Of a stretch of DNA of 64,000 nt, positions 12,895 through 24,776 are shown piece by piece; position 1 is the stretch's first letter, and each line of letters begins with the position of its first letter. Both the position numbers and the translations under genes were made by a program. Below the pieces are notes generated by a model. The model worked only from the letters and a program-made list of their open reading frames with translations. It searched no databases and was not told where the DNA came from. The DNA is from Hippasteria phrygiana (Eukaryota > Echinodermata > Asteroidea > Valvatida > Goniasteridae). The stretch spans positions 434,001 to 498,000 of the forward strand of contig JAZGUH010000449.1 in assembly GCA_037893225.1 (NCBI GenBank), given 5' to 3'.

Positions 12895-13170
12895 TGGGCG
12901 GCCTGTGCAGCCAAGCGAAACGGACACAAAATGGATTGAAAATGCAGAGAATGACGTCTGTAGACGTCATCCGGCTTCAAAGGGTTAATTAGTTCTTACA
13001 CTGATATCATGTAAATGATGTGTAAACCCTAACAGTCCTGAATTCGCATTTGATGATTTTTCACACACCCTAGGGGGTTAGGGTAATGTTTTGTATGCAA
13101 TCTAGTCTGTTAAATAAACTTTAAACAAAAACAAAACAAAACATAGGCCTACTGTACATGTCGCTGTTGG

Positions 13171-13568
13171 GCGCGATCGGTCGGTGTGCGCGATCGATCG
13201 ATCGCATATGATGCACGATATAGGGCAGAGGAACCCCCCTCTTTTGTGTTGGTCATTGTGTTCCCGGAATCTCAGGACTTCTTTTCAGAGGTCTAGGGGA
13301 TGTGTTAGGTAACAACAGTCTGGAGAGTGTATAGGGTAGGTATAGGGACAAAAGAGGGGTACCGGCCTCTGCCCCATATCGTGCTGGGTATAATCCATCG
13401 TGTTGCGCTATCGGTCGATTATGACGGATATCTTGGACTTTACTTACCTTTAAAAAACAAATCCTCCAGAGCCGTGCATTAGAAAGAAAATGTGTTCGAC
13501 TGGTGGCAGCGCGATGGGCCCATAGCGTGACGATCGACCTATAGCGTAGCGCGATCGACCGATCGCGC
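13171..13568. mobile_element. 398-bp foldback element with nested inverted repeats
   Basis: The outer arms are perfect 13-bp inverted repeats (GCGCGATCGGTCG at 13171-13183, complement at 13556-13568). An inner imperfect pair of about 36 bp lies at 13212-13247 and 13348-13385. The ends are rich in CGATCG. No coding capacity is seen. Confidence 0.55.
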
Positions 13569-13580
13569 ACATCGATCACA

Positions 13581-13694
13581 AGTCAATCACAAGTCACCAC
13601 AAGTCACAAGCTATTCAAACACACTATATTAAAAAAAATCATTCTTTTGTCATTGTTCATCCCATGTAGCTTGTGAGCTGACTTGTGATTGACT
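13581..13694. repeat. Perfect 16-bp inverted repeat with 82-bp loop
   Basis: AGTCAATCACAAGTCA (13581-13596) is exactly complemented at 13679-13694. It directly follows the 398-bp foldback element and may be a separate short hairpin element. Confidence 0.7.
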
Positions 13695-13695
13695 G

Positions 13696-13960
13696 ATAAA
13701 AAATCCACGTGAATATTTGCGACTGCAGTGCGGGACGTGATTTTTTTGACGCGAATATTGACGTGAATATTTGCGACCGGAGAGCAGTACGTGAATTTTG
13801 GACGCGAATATTGACGTGAATATTTGTGGCCGGAGAGCGGGACATGAAATTTTTTACGTGAATATTCACCTGAATATTCACGATTTGGGGCAAGTCGTAA
13901 AATTGTCGTGAATATTGACGTCAATATTCACGATTTCCGATGTCCCTTCAGGGCCACCAT
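13696..13960. repeat. Degenerate tandem repeat of about 50-65 bp ending in a shared terminal motif
   Basis: CGTGAATATT / GCGAATATTGACGT blocks recur about every 50-65 bp (13707, 13745, 13804, 13856, 13907). The array ends with GATGTCCCTTCAGGGCCAC (13939-13957). The same terminal motif closes a different short-period array at 17603-17627 and, inverted, one near 54288. Confidence 0.6.
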
Positions 13961-15480
13961 AAAAACCCCTTTTCGAACCATTATCCAATAAAAGTATCGC
14001 TAACAATTAAAGGATATAATTATTCTCACAAATATCAATAATGACAAAACATGAATCAAAGGTTTATCTGCCCAACATGGTCTCGATAATTACTTTTTCT
14101 AAGAGGACTATTTGCAATACATGTGGATGGACATGAGTTGCCCGGTTGCTATAGAAACGATGACATCAGGATCATTGTAGGAACAATTACGGAGGCCCCC
14201 AGGAGACACGGACCCCTACATACATTAATTAATAAACAAGAAAGTGACCGTCATATTCAGCTGCCTCCAATTTTGTGATCCTTGGTCTGAACCAGCGGCG
14301 GCAGAACGTTTTGGAAAGGTGGGGGTGGAGCAAGGGCCATAGCAAGACCAATTTGATTGGGGGGGGGGGGGGGGGGGGGTCACCACAAAATTGGTGACTA
14401 TATTGATGATGACTTGCGAAACGTAGAGAGGATTTTTCCTCTGACACACGTCCGCCAGAAAATCGCTCGAGAGGGGCAGCGTGTGTATGAGTGGGTTCAG
14501 CTATAAGATAGAGGACTTGGGACAATGGGGGATTAGGGATAATGACCCCGAGAGATTTTCGTGTACAAACCTTATGGGACATGTTCGGAAAAAGTTAAAG
14601 TACAAACAAAGGGAACAAAAGAAGGGTTCCATTCATTGTCCTCATATTAAAACGCACATACATGTGTGTGTGTTCTTACATTAGTCTCCTTGCGGGGTAC
14701 ATGGAAGAAAGGGCAACAATGGTGACAATGCTACCCCACGGGGGTGTCTCGACCTACCCCACAGAGTTAACGCTATAGGGGACATTACAGGCCCGTCGGA
14801 AGGTATAAAAAGTGGGGGGGGGGGGGGGGGGGCACCAACGGTTTCCCACCTTGGTTGATAAATTACTTTGACTAAACAAAATAATTTACTGACTACGTCT
14901 GCAGATAGGGAGTGGGGGGGGGGGGGGGGGCTCCAGGGATCTTGAGATTTCCAAAGTTTTTAAAATGTAAATTTGAAATCAATGAGTAAATCTTAAAACA
15001 AAATTTGAATGATGAGAACAGTTTTTAGGGGCCGAAAAGGATGTGTTGGTGTGGGGTAGACCTGAACTGGAATTTTTCAGATTTTTTTTTTTTATTTTTT
15101 ATAAAAATGAATGAGAATCAATTTTTGAAGATTCAGTTTTGTGATGTATCAAAGGGAAATCCCTTTATTTCTGTAGGTTAAGGTTTTTGATAAATACCAA
15201 ATTTGGAGGTTTTATTTAAGTCAAATCTTACAATACAATATTTTACAAGTTCTCACTGAATGACTTGATTTCATTCCTTAATTTCTCTGAGGAAAAGGAA
15301 AACATAAAAATTACCGACAAAACAAAAGAAAACTAAAAACGTTCAATATGTTGAGGTTTCATTACAACTTGTAACGGTGCTGACAACTTCTCCAGACAAC
15401 CTCGTACATCATGCAACCTATTAATTATGTAATTTATCAAATAAAGACAACTCTCTCCAAGACTCCAAATACATTATCTT
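13961..15480. other. Intergenic DNA with three long G runs
   Basis: No gene was recognised on either strand. G homopolymers lie at about 14359-14379, 14813-14832 and 14914-14930. ORFs bridging them are low-complexity artefacts. Confidence 0.6.
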
Positions 15481-15540
15481 TCAGAGAATCGCAGTCTCCC
15501 ATGGCTTGCCCATCGTAATGATGTGCATCGGGTTGGGTTG

Positions 15541-15705
15541 ACCATGCAAGCCAAACCGATCCGAAACATTATAGATATAAACCGAATTCGAACCGAAACC
15601 GATCTGAACTCTCAAAACCGACCCGACCCCACCCGACAAAAATATATGGAAAAACCGACCGGGACCGACCGAAACCGAACAGAACCCGAAAAAAAACAAT
15701 ATCTG
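15541..15705. repeat. Degenerate AACCGA/CCGAAC repeat
   Basis: About 165 bp of ACCGAACC-like words give Arg/Asn/Thr/Pro-rich readings in several frames. The copies vary without a fixed period, so this is an old simple repeat rather than coding sequence. Confidence 0.65.
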
Positions 15706-16430
15706 GCTTGGGCAAATATTCATATATTTCACGCCGGATAATTGTGCATGAGCTTACCCGCGTCACGTGAATTTATTTTTGTCGTCTCTCATTGAAAAAT
15801 CATATACGGTACGCGTATACGGTGAATAGACCTGAAATCACGTGCACAATATTGAACAAATAACAGCGCGTTGTCACAAGGTCGATATCAAAATCGGAAA
15901 AAAATATTTTCTCAAAATTTTGGGCGCAAGAACTAAAAAAAATACATTTATATCTTTCATGCCCCGCACGTAATTCACGCGTGCAAGAATTAACCAGACC
16001 GGCGGACCAACACTAAACTGAAACCAACTGAGGAAAACTGCTTGCAAAACAGTCAATTTATTTTTTATCAAGATAGCAACATGTTATAAAGGATGAAGAA
16101 ACGACTCGTCTGGAAAGTGACAGAGTTTTTGCTTCAGTTACATTATTTTATACAATGGGCAACTTCCGACACACAAGCTTCTTAGATTCCGAAAGATGAT
16201 GGTTAGATTGCTATGAGGCAGAAATAAAACACTAATTTTCTTTTAGTGATTTTTGTACTGTCTAACCCGTCGTTTAAGCAAATACTGAAATGCCAAAATT
16301 CCTTTCTTCCATTTGTTTTAAGTGCGACTATGAGCCTCCTCAACAGTATGAAAAGTTAGACTTTTGTTGGATTGTATAAAGCAACAGTAATTCAGCATCT
16401 TTCTAGTGACTTTTTCACGCACACCCTGTA
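15706..16430. other. Intergenic, nothing recognised
   Basis: AT-rich unique-looking sequence. I see no long ORF, RNA gene or repeat boundary other than the MITE that starts at 16431. Confidence 0.5.
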
Positions 16431-16588
16431 CACTCTTAAAACGGATTTGTTGAAACCAACAAATATATTGGTAGGATTGGTAGATATGTGTCCAACCAAT
16501 CCAATTGGTTGGACACATATCAATCCAATAATTGGTTGTTTAAGTTAACCAATATATTGGTTATTTCAACCAATCCGTTTTTAGAGTG
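16431..16588. mobile_element. 158-bp TA-flanked MITE, almost fully palindromic
   Basis: The TIRs are CACTCTTAAAACGGATT at the left and the complement of CACTCTAAAAACGGATT at the right, flanked by TA on both sides (16429-16430, 16589-16590). The centre holds a perfect 17-bp inverted repeat (16484-16500 / 16504-16520, spacer CCA). TA duplication with short CACTCTAAAA-type TIRs fits an IS630/Tc1/mariner-type non-autonomous element; the superfamily is inferred. Confidence 0.75.
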
Positions 16589-16590
16589 TA

Positions 16591-17284
16591 TTCTGTATTG
16601 TGCCGCTACCAAGACGTGATTGGACTGGAGAACCACACTGAATTCACCTGCCAAAAAATGCGCGTTGATTGTATACCGGCACAGTGTCTCCGCAACAATA
16701 TTGCACCACGTGGCAAAATGTCAATGAATAAATCATCCATTATGATGGATGAACCTTTAAAATTAATAATGTAGGTTAGATTTTTTAAAACACAAGTGGG
16801 GGCCAGTCGTGAATAATGCCATCTTTGATATTGGCTGTAATTTAGTTCAAATAAGATGTAAATATTTCAAATGATATAGCATTGATATATGATATAGCAT
16901 TGGTAGAGCAGGGCGTAGCCAAGAGGTGACATCGCCCCCCGGCCCCCCAGTCTCCCCCTCCCCTGGTAACCACACTCACTTCTATTGTTAAACCAGTGGA
17001 CTATGCGTGCTACCAACCGTTCCTCCGATGGTTTATTCCAAAAACTGGGCATGCCCTGTACATTAGTAAGATAGAATCTGCAATAAAAATTCATTTTGGG
17101 GAAAGTATGTGAGGGTACATTTTCTTTGAAAGCGGCAGTTTTCTACGCTAATTAGTGAACATAATCAGTCTTCTCTAAATTTTGAGCATGTAGAATATAA
17201 TTTGTTATTTAGACTATGCATAAAAAAACGTAACTTTGCTAAAACCTTTGCAAATTTCGTTTTTTGGAACGAACTTCCCCACAA
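16591..17284. other. Intergenic, nothing recognised
   Basis: No gene or clear repeat boundary. A C-rich patch lies near 16934-16972. Confidence 0.45.
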
Positions 17285-17640
17285 CCCCCCCCCCCCCCCC
17301 CCCCAAAAAAAATTTTTTTTTCAAACTTTGCTGACCACCTTTTACTTGATGCGTTTGAGATTTTGAATCTGCGACTGAATCCACGGCTGAATCCACGGCT
17401 GAACTTCCGCGGCCGAATCCACGTCTATAGCATTTGCCAGGTTCGTCAAAAAAGTAGCCCGTTAGAAATATGCAAACTATGCAAAAAAAATTGCAAAGAA
17501 ATTTGCGGTAAACTGTGCGACATCGCAAATATATGCAAAGAAATCTGCAAAGAAATTTGCGATAAAATGTGCGACATCGGAAATATCTGCAAGAAATTTG
17601 CGATGTGTGATGTCCCTTCAGGGCCACAACATGAATGAAA
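17285..17640. repeat. C tract and GAAATTTGC short-period array with shared terminal motif
   Basis: A run of about 20 C is followed by three GAATCCACGGCT-like direct copies (17375-17425). Then comes a roughly 130-bp array of GCAAAGAAATTTGCGA words (17480-17605) in which TTTGC/GCAAA make short hairpins. It closes with GATGTCCCTTCAGGGCCAC (17609-17627), the same end as the array at 13939-13957. Confidence 0.6.
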
Positions 17641-17870
17641 TACAATGACGTGCTTCATTTTGTGCATGCGCGCGCTTTTCCACCGTTGGAATAATAGTTG
17701 TAGCGCCGCGCTCAGGCTCCGACGGTGATGCACACTGGGATCGGGAAGGCCTAGGGGGAAGGGAGGGGAGAATATGACTAGTACACACCTCTCCCCCCAG
17801 CGGATATTTCTCGCCCCCTCCCCCTTTTGTTTTGAAGAAAAAAGTGGGGGGCCCGTGCATAAAATACTCG

Positions 17871-20167
17871 AACCCCTTGGACCAGGCGGGCACTATTTTT
17901 TGACGGTTCTATGGGTCCCCCTGCATCCCTCCATTACTATCCTTGCCCGGTCCAAGGGGTCCTTCATACTTTAAAGGGGATTGTTCACGGACGTATATTT
18001 TGTGTACAAACCTAATGGCGATCTGTGCATTAAGATAAACGCATCTTCACAAAATCTTAAAAAATACGCGAACCCCTTGGACCAGGCAGGCACTATTTTT
18101 TGACGGTTCTATGGGTCCCCCTGCATCCCTCCATTACTATCCTTGCCCGGTCCAAGGGGTCCTTCATACTTTAAAGGGGATTGTTCACGGACGTATATTT
18201 TGTGTACAAACCTAATGGCGATCTGTGCATTAAGATAAACGCATCTTCAAAAAATCTTTAAAAATACGCGAACCCCTTGGACCAGGCAGGCACTATTTTT
18301 TGACGGTTCTATGGGTCCCCCTGCATCCCTCCATTACTATCCTTGCCCGGTCCAAGGGGTCCTTCATACTTTAAAGGGGATTGTTCACGGACGTATATTT
18401 TGTGTACAAACCTAATGGCGATCTGTGCATTAAGATAAACGCATCTTCACAAAATCTTTAAAAATACTCGAACCCCTTGGACCAGGCAGGCACTATTTTT
18501 TGACGGTTCTCTGGATCCCCCTGCATCCCTCCATTACTATCCTTGCCCGGTCCAAGGGGTCCTTCATACTTTAAAGGGGATTGTTCACGGACGTATATTT
18601 TGTGTACAAACCTAATGGCGATCTGTGCATTAAGATAAACGCATCTTCAAATTTTAAAAAAAAATAAGCGAACCCCTTGGACCAGGCGGGCACTATTTTT
18701 TGACGGTTCTCTGGGTCCCCCTGCATCCCTCCATTACTATCCTTGCCCGGTCCAAGGGGCCCTTCATACTTTAAAGGGGATTGTTCACGGACGTATATTT
18801 TGTGTACAAACCTAATGGCGATCTGTGCATTAAGATAAACGCATCTTCACAAAATCTTTAAAAAATACGCGAACCCCTTGGACCAGGCAGGCACTATTTT
18901 TTGACGGTTCTATGGGTCCCCCTGCATCCCTCCATTACTATCCTTGCCCGGTCCAAGGGGTCCTTCATACTTTAAAGGGGATTGTTCACGGACGTATATT
19001 TTGTGTACAAACCTAATGGCGATCTGTGCATTAAGATAAACGCATCTTCACAAAATCTTTAAAAATACTCGAACCCCTTGGACCAGGCAGGCACTATTTT
19101 TTGACGGTTCTCTGGATCCCCCTGCATCCCTCCATTACTATCCTTGCCCGGTCCAAGGGGTCCTTCATACTTTAAAGGGGATTGTTCACTGACGTATATT
19201 TTGTGTACAAACCTAATGGCGATCTGTGCATTAAGATAAACGCATCTTCAAAAAATCTTTAAAAATACGCGAACCCCTTGGACCAGGCAGGCACTATTTT
19301 TTGACGGTTCTATGGGTCCCCCTGCATCCCTCCATTACTATCCTTGCCCGGTCCAAGGGGTCCTTCATACTTTAAAGGGGATTGTTCACGGACGTATATT
19401 TTGTGTACAAACCTAATGGCGATCTGTGCATTAAGATAAACGCATCTTCAAAAAATCTTTAAAAATACTCGAACCCCTTGGACCAGGCAGGCACTATTTT
19501 TTGACGGTTCTCTGGATCCCCCTGCATCCCTCCATTACTATCCTTGCCCGGTCCAAGGGGTCCTTCATACTTTAAAGGGGATTGTTCACGGACGTATATT
19601 TTGTGTACAAACCTAATGGCGATCTGTGCATTAAGATAAACGCATCTTCAAATTTAAAAAAAAAATAAGCGAACCCCTTGGACCAGGCGGGCACTATTTT
19701 TTGACGGTTCTCTGGGTCCCCCTGCATCCCTCCATTACTATCCTTGCCCGGTCCAAGGGGCCCTTCATACTTTAAAGGGGATTGTTCACGGACGTATATT
19801 TTGTGTACAAACCTAATGGCGATCTGTGCATTAAGATAAACGCATCTTCACAAAATCTTTAAAAAATACGCGAACCCCTTGGACCAGGCAGGCACTATTT
19901 TTTGACGGTTCTATGGGTCCCCCTGCATCCCTCCATTACTATCCTTGCCCGGTCCAAGGGGTCCTTCATACTTTAAAGGGGATTGTTCACGGACGTATAT
20001 TTTGTGTACAAACCTAATGGCGATCTGTGCATTAAGATAAACGCATCTTCAAAAAATCTTTAAAAATACGCGAACCCCTTGGACCAGGCAGGCACTATTT
20101 TTTGACGGTTCTATGGGTCCCCCTGCATCCCTCCATTACTATCCTTGCCCGGTCCAAGGGGTCCTTC
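17871..20167 (+). repeat. 200-bp satellite, about 12 monomers
   Basis: Monomers start (AACCCCTTGG) near 17871, 18071, 18271, 18471, 18671, 18872, 19072, 19272, 19472, 19672, 19873 and 20073, giving a period of 200-201 bp. Each monomer contains an imperfect 15-bp inverted repeat (CCCCTTGGACCAGGC ... GCCCGGTCCAAGGGG) about 60 bp apart. Variant monomers (TATGGGT, CTGGATC, CTGGGTC) show a five-monomer, about 1001-bp repeat: 18271-18872 and 19272-19873 carry the same type order. Confidence 0.95.
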
Positions 20168-20171
20168 ATAC

Positions 20172-21467
20172 TGTAACGTCTCTTTGGGAGTCGTTATCAA
20201 GAAGTGAAACATGAAGGCGGATGTAGACTTACACACAAATACTAGCTGTTTTATTTACACAATTATGTACATCTCAGAGTTATTTACATCTCAAGAGAGG
20301 GCGTACTTCAATGACCACGGACGTGGGCGAACGGGACGTGACTGATGTTGGTAGCGAATAACTTTGACACTGTGTGGTCATATCAGTATAGTGTGTGTGT
20401 GCGTGTACGTGTGAGCGCACAACAACTGTAAGGACAACTGTGCTGTTGACGTGACCTAGCATGTCTATACTGTCTGTATGCATGGCTACATATACATGGC
20501 TATCGTAATACCAGGTTCGTGACAGAGCATGTGAGAGAACTTTCCCATGCCTCGCTAGGGCGAGAATGATTGTCCGAGGCCTCGATTTCCACCCCTTATA
20601 TTAAGAATTGAGAGGGGTGTGAGCGGGGGTGTGTCAGGGTCTTATCCAATGGGAGCATCGGATCTACTGGGTTATCAACACGTGACAATGATCATGAATA
20701 AGTGATGATGTGCACAAAGTCAATGGGGAAAATCTCTATGGGAGTTTACACACACTTGTAATGGTGTGTACATAGTGAATGGGGGAAATCTCTATGGGAG
20801 TTTACACACACTTGTAATGGTGTGTACAAAGTGAATGGGGGAAATCTCTATGGGAGTTTACGCACACTTCTGGTCTCGGCTGACTTAGACGTTTTGGTGG
20901 AGGAATGTCCGAGAGTGAAAGTAAGCGGGTCAGTGTGGGTCACTGATGGGTGCGTTACGGGGGACTGTTTCAGTAGGAAAGGGTAGGAGGGAAACTTCCT
21001 CGTTACATAGGGTTGTGTACAACACTTAGTCTCTGGGCGGATAGGAAATATCCACGCAATGTCTATGGGGTAAAACTCGCAGAGGGGGAAAGTAATCTGA
21101 CCTCTGTGTGCCGTCGCAGGACACGGTTTATAAGGTAGTGGGTTGGCAGGGTACACTCGCTGAGTGTTTGGGGCACTGTGGAGTCTCATACACGGGCTAA
21201 GGTATGTGAGGGGAAACTACATCGACTCCGGGACGAGTGTATGGGAAAATGGCTAAGTTAAACTAGGGCAAAGGGTATGCACTTGCTACGTGGCAATGAG
21301 AGCTGTCTGCATAGCGGGCAGTGCATTAACTTCGCGCTGTGTGGGGACTAAGTGTAGATCGCTGCATGCGTTCAGTATGCTTGCATTGATCCATGATTGA
21401 ACTATAGGTAGGAAAAGGATACTGGGGAAAGGGTAACTCAAAATGGGTTGAATGCGGGGACGTAACA
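20172..21467. mobile_element. 1296-bp solo-LTR-like insertion in the satellite
   Basis: The insertion begins TGTAACGTC and ends GACGTAACA, so it has TG...CA termini and an 8/9 inverted terminal match. It is flanked by ATAC on both sides (20168-20171 and 21468-21471). Satellite-like sequence resumes on the right. Inside, a 57-bp tandem repeat occurs three times (about 20710, 20766, 20823). There is no internal coding region and no second copy in the window, so a solo LTR is the simplest reading. The parent retrotransposon and orientation are unknown. Confidence 0.7.
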
Positions 21468-21471
21468 ATAC

Positions 21472-21565
21472 TTTTAAAGGGATTGTTCACGGACGTTGAT
21501 TTTGTGTACAAACCTAATGGCGAAATGTGACCTAAAATGTAAAATAAATTTGACAAACGCATCTT
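21472..21565 (+). repeat. Diverged satellite remnant to the right of the LTR
   Basis: TTTAAAGGGATTGTTCACGG and the following GTGTACAAACCTAATGGCG match the 200-bp monomer, then diverge. This is the satellite's right edge, split from the main array by the LTR insertion. Confidence 0.75.
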
Positions 21566-22142
21566 TAAAAAAGAAATAAGATAATAAAGCTCTCGATCAT
21601 GTCAAAACAACTTTATCCGTGTTGAGATCCTCTATCCTGAACCCGTAGTTCCCACCCCCTCGTCTGACACACACTATTGCTGCTGCTTTGGCTACGGGTT
21701 TTAACAAAGTCCGTTATTCTTGGCGGGACAGTAAACCAGTCTAGTATTCATTTCCGAACGTGGATGCGACTTTGGGTTCGGCGAGTCATGGCGGGTTTGT
21801 ACACCGTGTGTTGTGTATTGGAATATCGAATAAGGAACTGGTTACTGGTTCAATATTGAATGTCGAATATCGAATAAGGAACCAACTTCACACCGGTCGC
21901 TTTTTTTCAAGATGGCCGCGGAATGTGAAAGTCCCATATTTTGTGCACTCATTCACATATGGAAAATTGTTTGCGTATAGTTGGCCAATTTCTGCAGTTT
22001 TCATATCTAGAAATATTCCTCCCAGTACGTACAGCATGGAGGAAGAAATTGGTCTGTTCTGCATTTCTTAAATATAGACATATTCTTTCAAAGGTAAGAA
22101 TATATTTTAAAAAATAAATCATGTTTTAAAAAAAAAACTCAA
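21566..22142. other. Intergenic, nothing recognised
   Basis: There is a short direct repeat GAATATCGAATAAGGAAC (21822 and 21868). No gene was recognised. Confidence 0.45.
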
Positions 22143-22206
22143 CTAACGTTAGGGTGGGGGCCTAACGTTAGCTATAACGTTATAGGCCGCTAGACCTAAC
22201 GTTAGT
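22143..22206. repeat. Cluster of CTAACGTTAG palindromes
   Basis: The 10-bp palindrome occurs at 22143, 22162 and 22197, with a fourth palindrome TATAACGTTATA at 22173-22184. It abuts the left arm of the large foldback element, but I see no counterpart at the right arm. Confidence 0.7.
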
Positions 22207-23001
22207 CCGAGTAACTTGGAGTTGGACCCTCACTTTTTAAACATTTGGACATGATCTGGCGAAAGTCCAAGTAAGTCTGCAGTAAAAAGTGGTGATTCCA
22301 AAAATATGTCTGAAGTTCCAACAAAAACATTCGATTTCACTAGTCCGAGTAACTTGGACCTCAGGCTTTATCGCCTTTTTTAACATTTGGACATGATCTA
22401 GCGATAGTATGTGTACGTCAATTTTCTATTCATTAATTAAATACGTCTAAAATCCCCCAAAAAACATCAGAATTCACCCTTACAAGTTACAACGGCCACC
22501 AAAATACTAGATACACCACCTTCGGAACAAGTAACAGTTAGAGTTCCATGATCATATGCAGAAGGTTTACTTACTATCCAAATAAAAAGTGAAATTTACC
22601 GTTTAATTCCCAGAGACACCCGCAGAACATGTCTTTTCACTGTCTTGGAGTTCAAATCGTGACCCTCGACCTTGCATGACGTCACCCTGATGCGCAGGCA
22701 CTGCGCGACAATCTGTTTATGCCGGCGACTGTTTCGTGAGTGGTACAACGGTCGAGATTTTGTGGAGATTCTAACTCAGTTCAAAGTTTGGAACGTATGT
22801 AATCCAGGTATAATGTATATTTTCCTTTGAGTCCATCAATTGGTTGTTGACTTATTTGCGTTCCCTCAGGTTGTAATTCCTTCATGGTTTCATTATTTCA
22901 CCCCCCCCCCCAAAAAAAACAAATAAAAATTGTAAACACCCCCCCCCCCCCCCAAAAAAGGAAAATTTGATGTTAAATCTCGGGCAGATGGACATACACC
23001 A

Positions 23002-24029
23002 GGGGCCGATTTCACTAAAGTGTCAATTTGCGATCATCGCTATTCATCCAGCAAACTCATCGCTAGCGGCAAATCCATCGCCGTTGCGATTGCGTCGTTT
23101 TTTTCGTTTCACTAAATCCATCGCTGTTGTGATAAAAAAATAAAAAAATAAATGTATTGTATGAGGCTGATTCACGCAGAGTATCTGTGGGAATGTGGTT
23201 CGAGCATGCGCAGTTCGCCAAAACCCATTGAATGATTGATGTAACCCGAAACCACACGCGAGCTTGCGATTCGCCCGCGCGTGTACTTCACTAGTATGTG
23301 CAACACGTATGCAAAACAGTAACACTCATTCATAATATTTCCCGCGAAAGAAATGAACTGAAAAAAAAATTTGTTTTGATTGTATTTTCGAGTTTTTTAT
23401 GCAAATGTGTTTCCCAGCCTTTTCCCAATAGGCCCCTATGTCATTACAAAGCTGATTTTTTGCTGAGCAAATGTTTTCAGGCTCTCATGCCAACAAGGGC
23501 CCTGTGAATGATCCGACAGGTACTTGCCTCAGAAATACTGTGATGTCCCGTTGTAGTTGTATATAGACACATCCAGTCGCGAAAAAAAAACGCACAGCTA
23601 CAAACAGCCAAACACTTGGTTGTTGCGTCATTCGCTTGATTTCTCAAAAGTATGTGGCCTAAGATATAGGGCTCTAATATATCTAACCTGCCGCAACGCC
23701 ATTTCTTGTGAAGCGATATTACTTGTGCATTTTCTTGTCGCTGTAAGTATCAATTGGGTTAGTTTTATCTCGGAACACCCTCTCTCTAGAGCTCGCCATA
23801 TTTACAAAATGTCGTCCAACTTATGTGAATAAAAATGGCGAAAATGTTTTTTGCGATGAAAAATAGACTTTGCGGACAATCGCTAACTTGATTATTTGCG
23901 ATGAACAAATTAATCGCAAGTATTAGTGAAATCGTTCTTCAAAATTCATCGCTAAGTTGCGATGGGTTTTGAGTTTAGCGAGTGATTTCGGCATTTGCGA
24001 TGATCCAAAGCGTTAATGAAATCAGCCCC
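23002..24029. mobile_element. 1.0-kb TIR element nested in the foldback loop
   Basis: The left end GGGGCCGATTTCACTAA and the complement of the right end, GGGGCTGATTTCATTAA, form 17-bp TIRs with two mismatches. Subterminal CATCGC/GCGATG words recur on both sides in opposite orientation. No ORF of note. No target duplication could be settled. Confidence 0.65.
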
Positions 24030-24566
24030 AGATACTTGTAATTAAATTGAGATCAAGCAGTTTGATCTTCCTTTAACAAAATTACACCCGCCCCCAATAA
24101 TAAAACGCAACAGAACAATAATACAAAACAGAACGAGTCCCACGCGCGTGCAATCTCCAATTGGACCGACACGTCCGTTGTACCACTCACGAAACAGTCG
24201 CCGGCATAAACAGATTGTCGCACGGTGCCTGCGGCCGGCGCTGCACATCAGGGTGACGTCATGCAAGGTCGAGGGTCACGATTTGAACTCCAAGACAGCG
24301 AAAAGACATGTTCTGCAGATGTCTCTGGGAATTAAACGGTAAACCTTGGTACCTGCATATGATCATGGAACTCTACTTGTTCCGAAGGTGGCGTATCTAG
24401 TATTTTGGTGGCCGTTGTAAGGGTGAATTCTGATGTTTTCGTTGGGATTTTAGACGTATTTAATTAATGAATAGAAAATCGACGTACACGTACTTGGACC
24501 CTACCATTGCCAGATCATGTCCAAATGTTAAAAAAGGTGATAAAGGGTCCAAGTTACTCGGACTAC

Positions 24567-24645
24567 GATTTCACCCAAAACGACCACCAAAATACTAGAT
24601 AGGCCTTGTAGGCCTATTATTTTGGTGGTCGTTTTGGGTGAAATC
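24567..24645. repeat. Perfect 28-bp inverted repeat
   Basis: Arms 24567-24594 and 24618-24645 are exact complements around a 23-bp loop containing AGGCC/GGCCT. It lies inside the duplicated tip of the right foldback arm and looks like a further small inverted duplication. Confidence 0.85.
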
Positions 24646-24776
24646 AGATGTTTTAGTTAGTGATAGGAACAAGTGGAGTTCCCTGATTAAGATGGACTTT
24701 ACTATCGCCAGATCATGTCCAAATGTTAAAAACGGCGATAGCATGGATTAGAGGGTCCAAGTTACTCGGACTAGCC

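Larger units (their letters stand above)
22206..24776. mobile_element. 2.6-kb foldback element with arms of about 550-600 bp
   Basis: The left arm (about 22206-22755) is the reverse complement of the right arm (about 24170-24776), starting AGTCCGAGTAACTTGGA and reading through shared blocks such as CATTTGGACATGATCT, CATTAATTAAATACGTCTAA and a CGTGACCCTCGACCTTGC block. Arms differ by substitutions and small indels. The right arm has an additional internal copy of the arm tip (24550-24776). The loop is occupied by a second element (23002-24029). No transposase ORF is visible. A long-TIR or foldback DNA element, or an inverted duplication, would both fit. Confidence 0.75.

Noticed and set aside
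17214..17645. 143-residue Cys/Tyr-rich minus-strand ORF
   Set aside because: It is a translation of the GAAATTTGC array and a C homopolymer.
23044..23325. 93-residue minus-strand ORF in the foldback loop as a transposase remnant
   Set aside because: There is no recognisable domain; the reading is formed by CATCGC-rich subterminal repeats.
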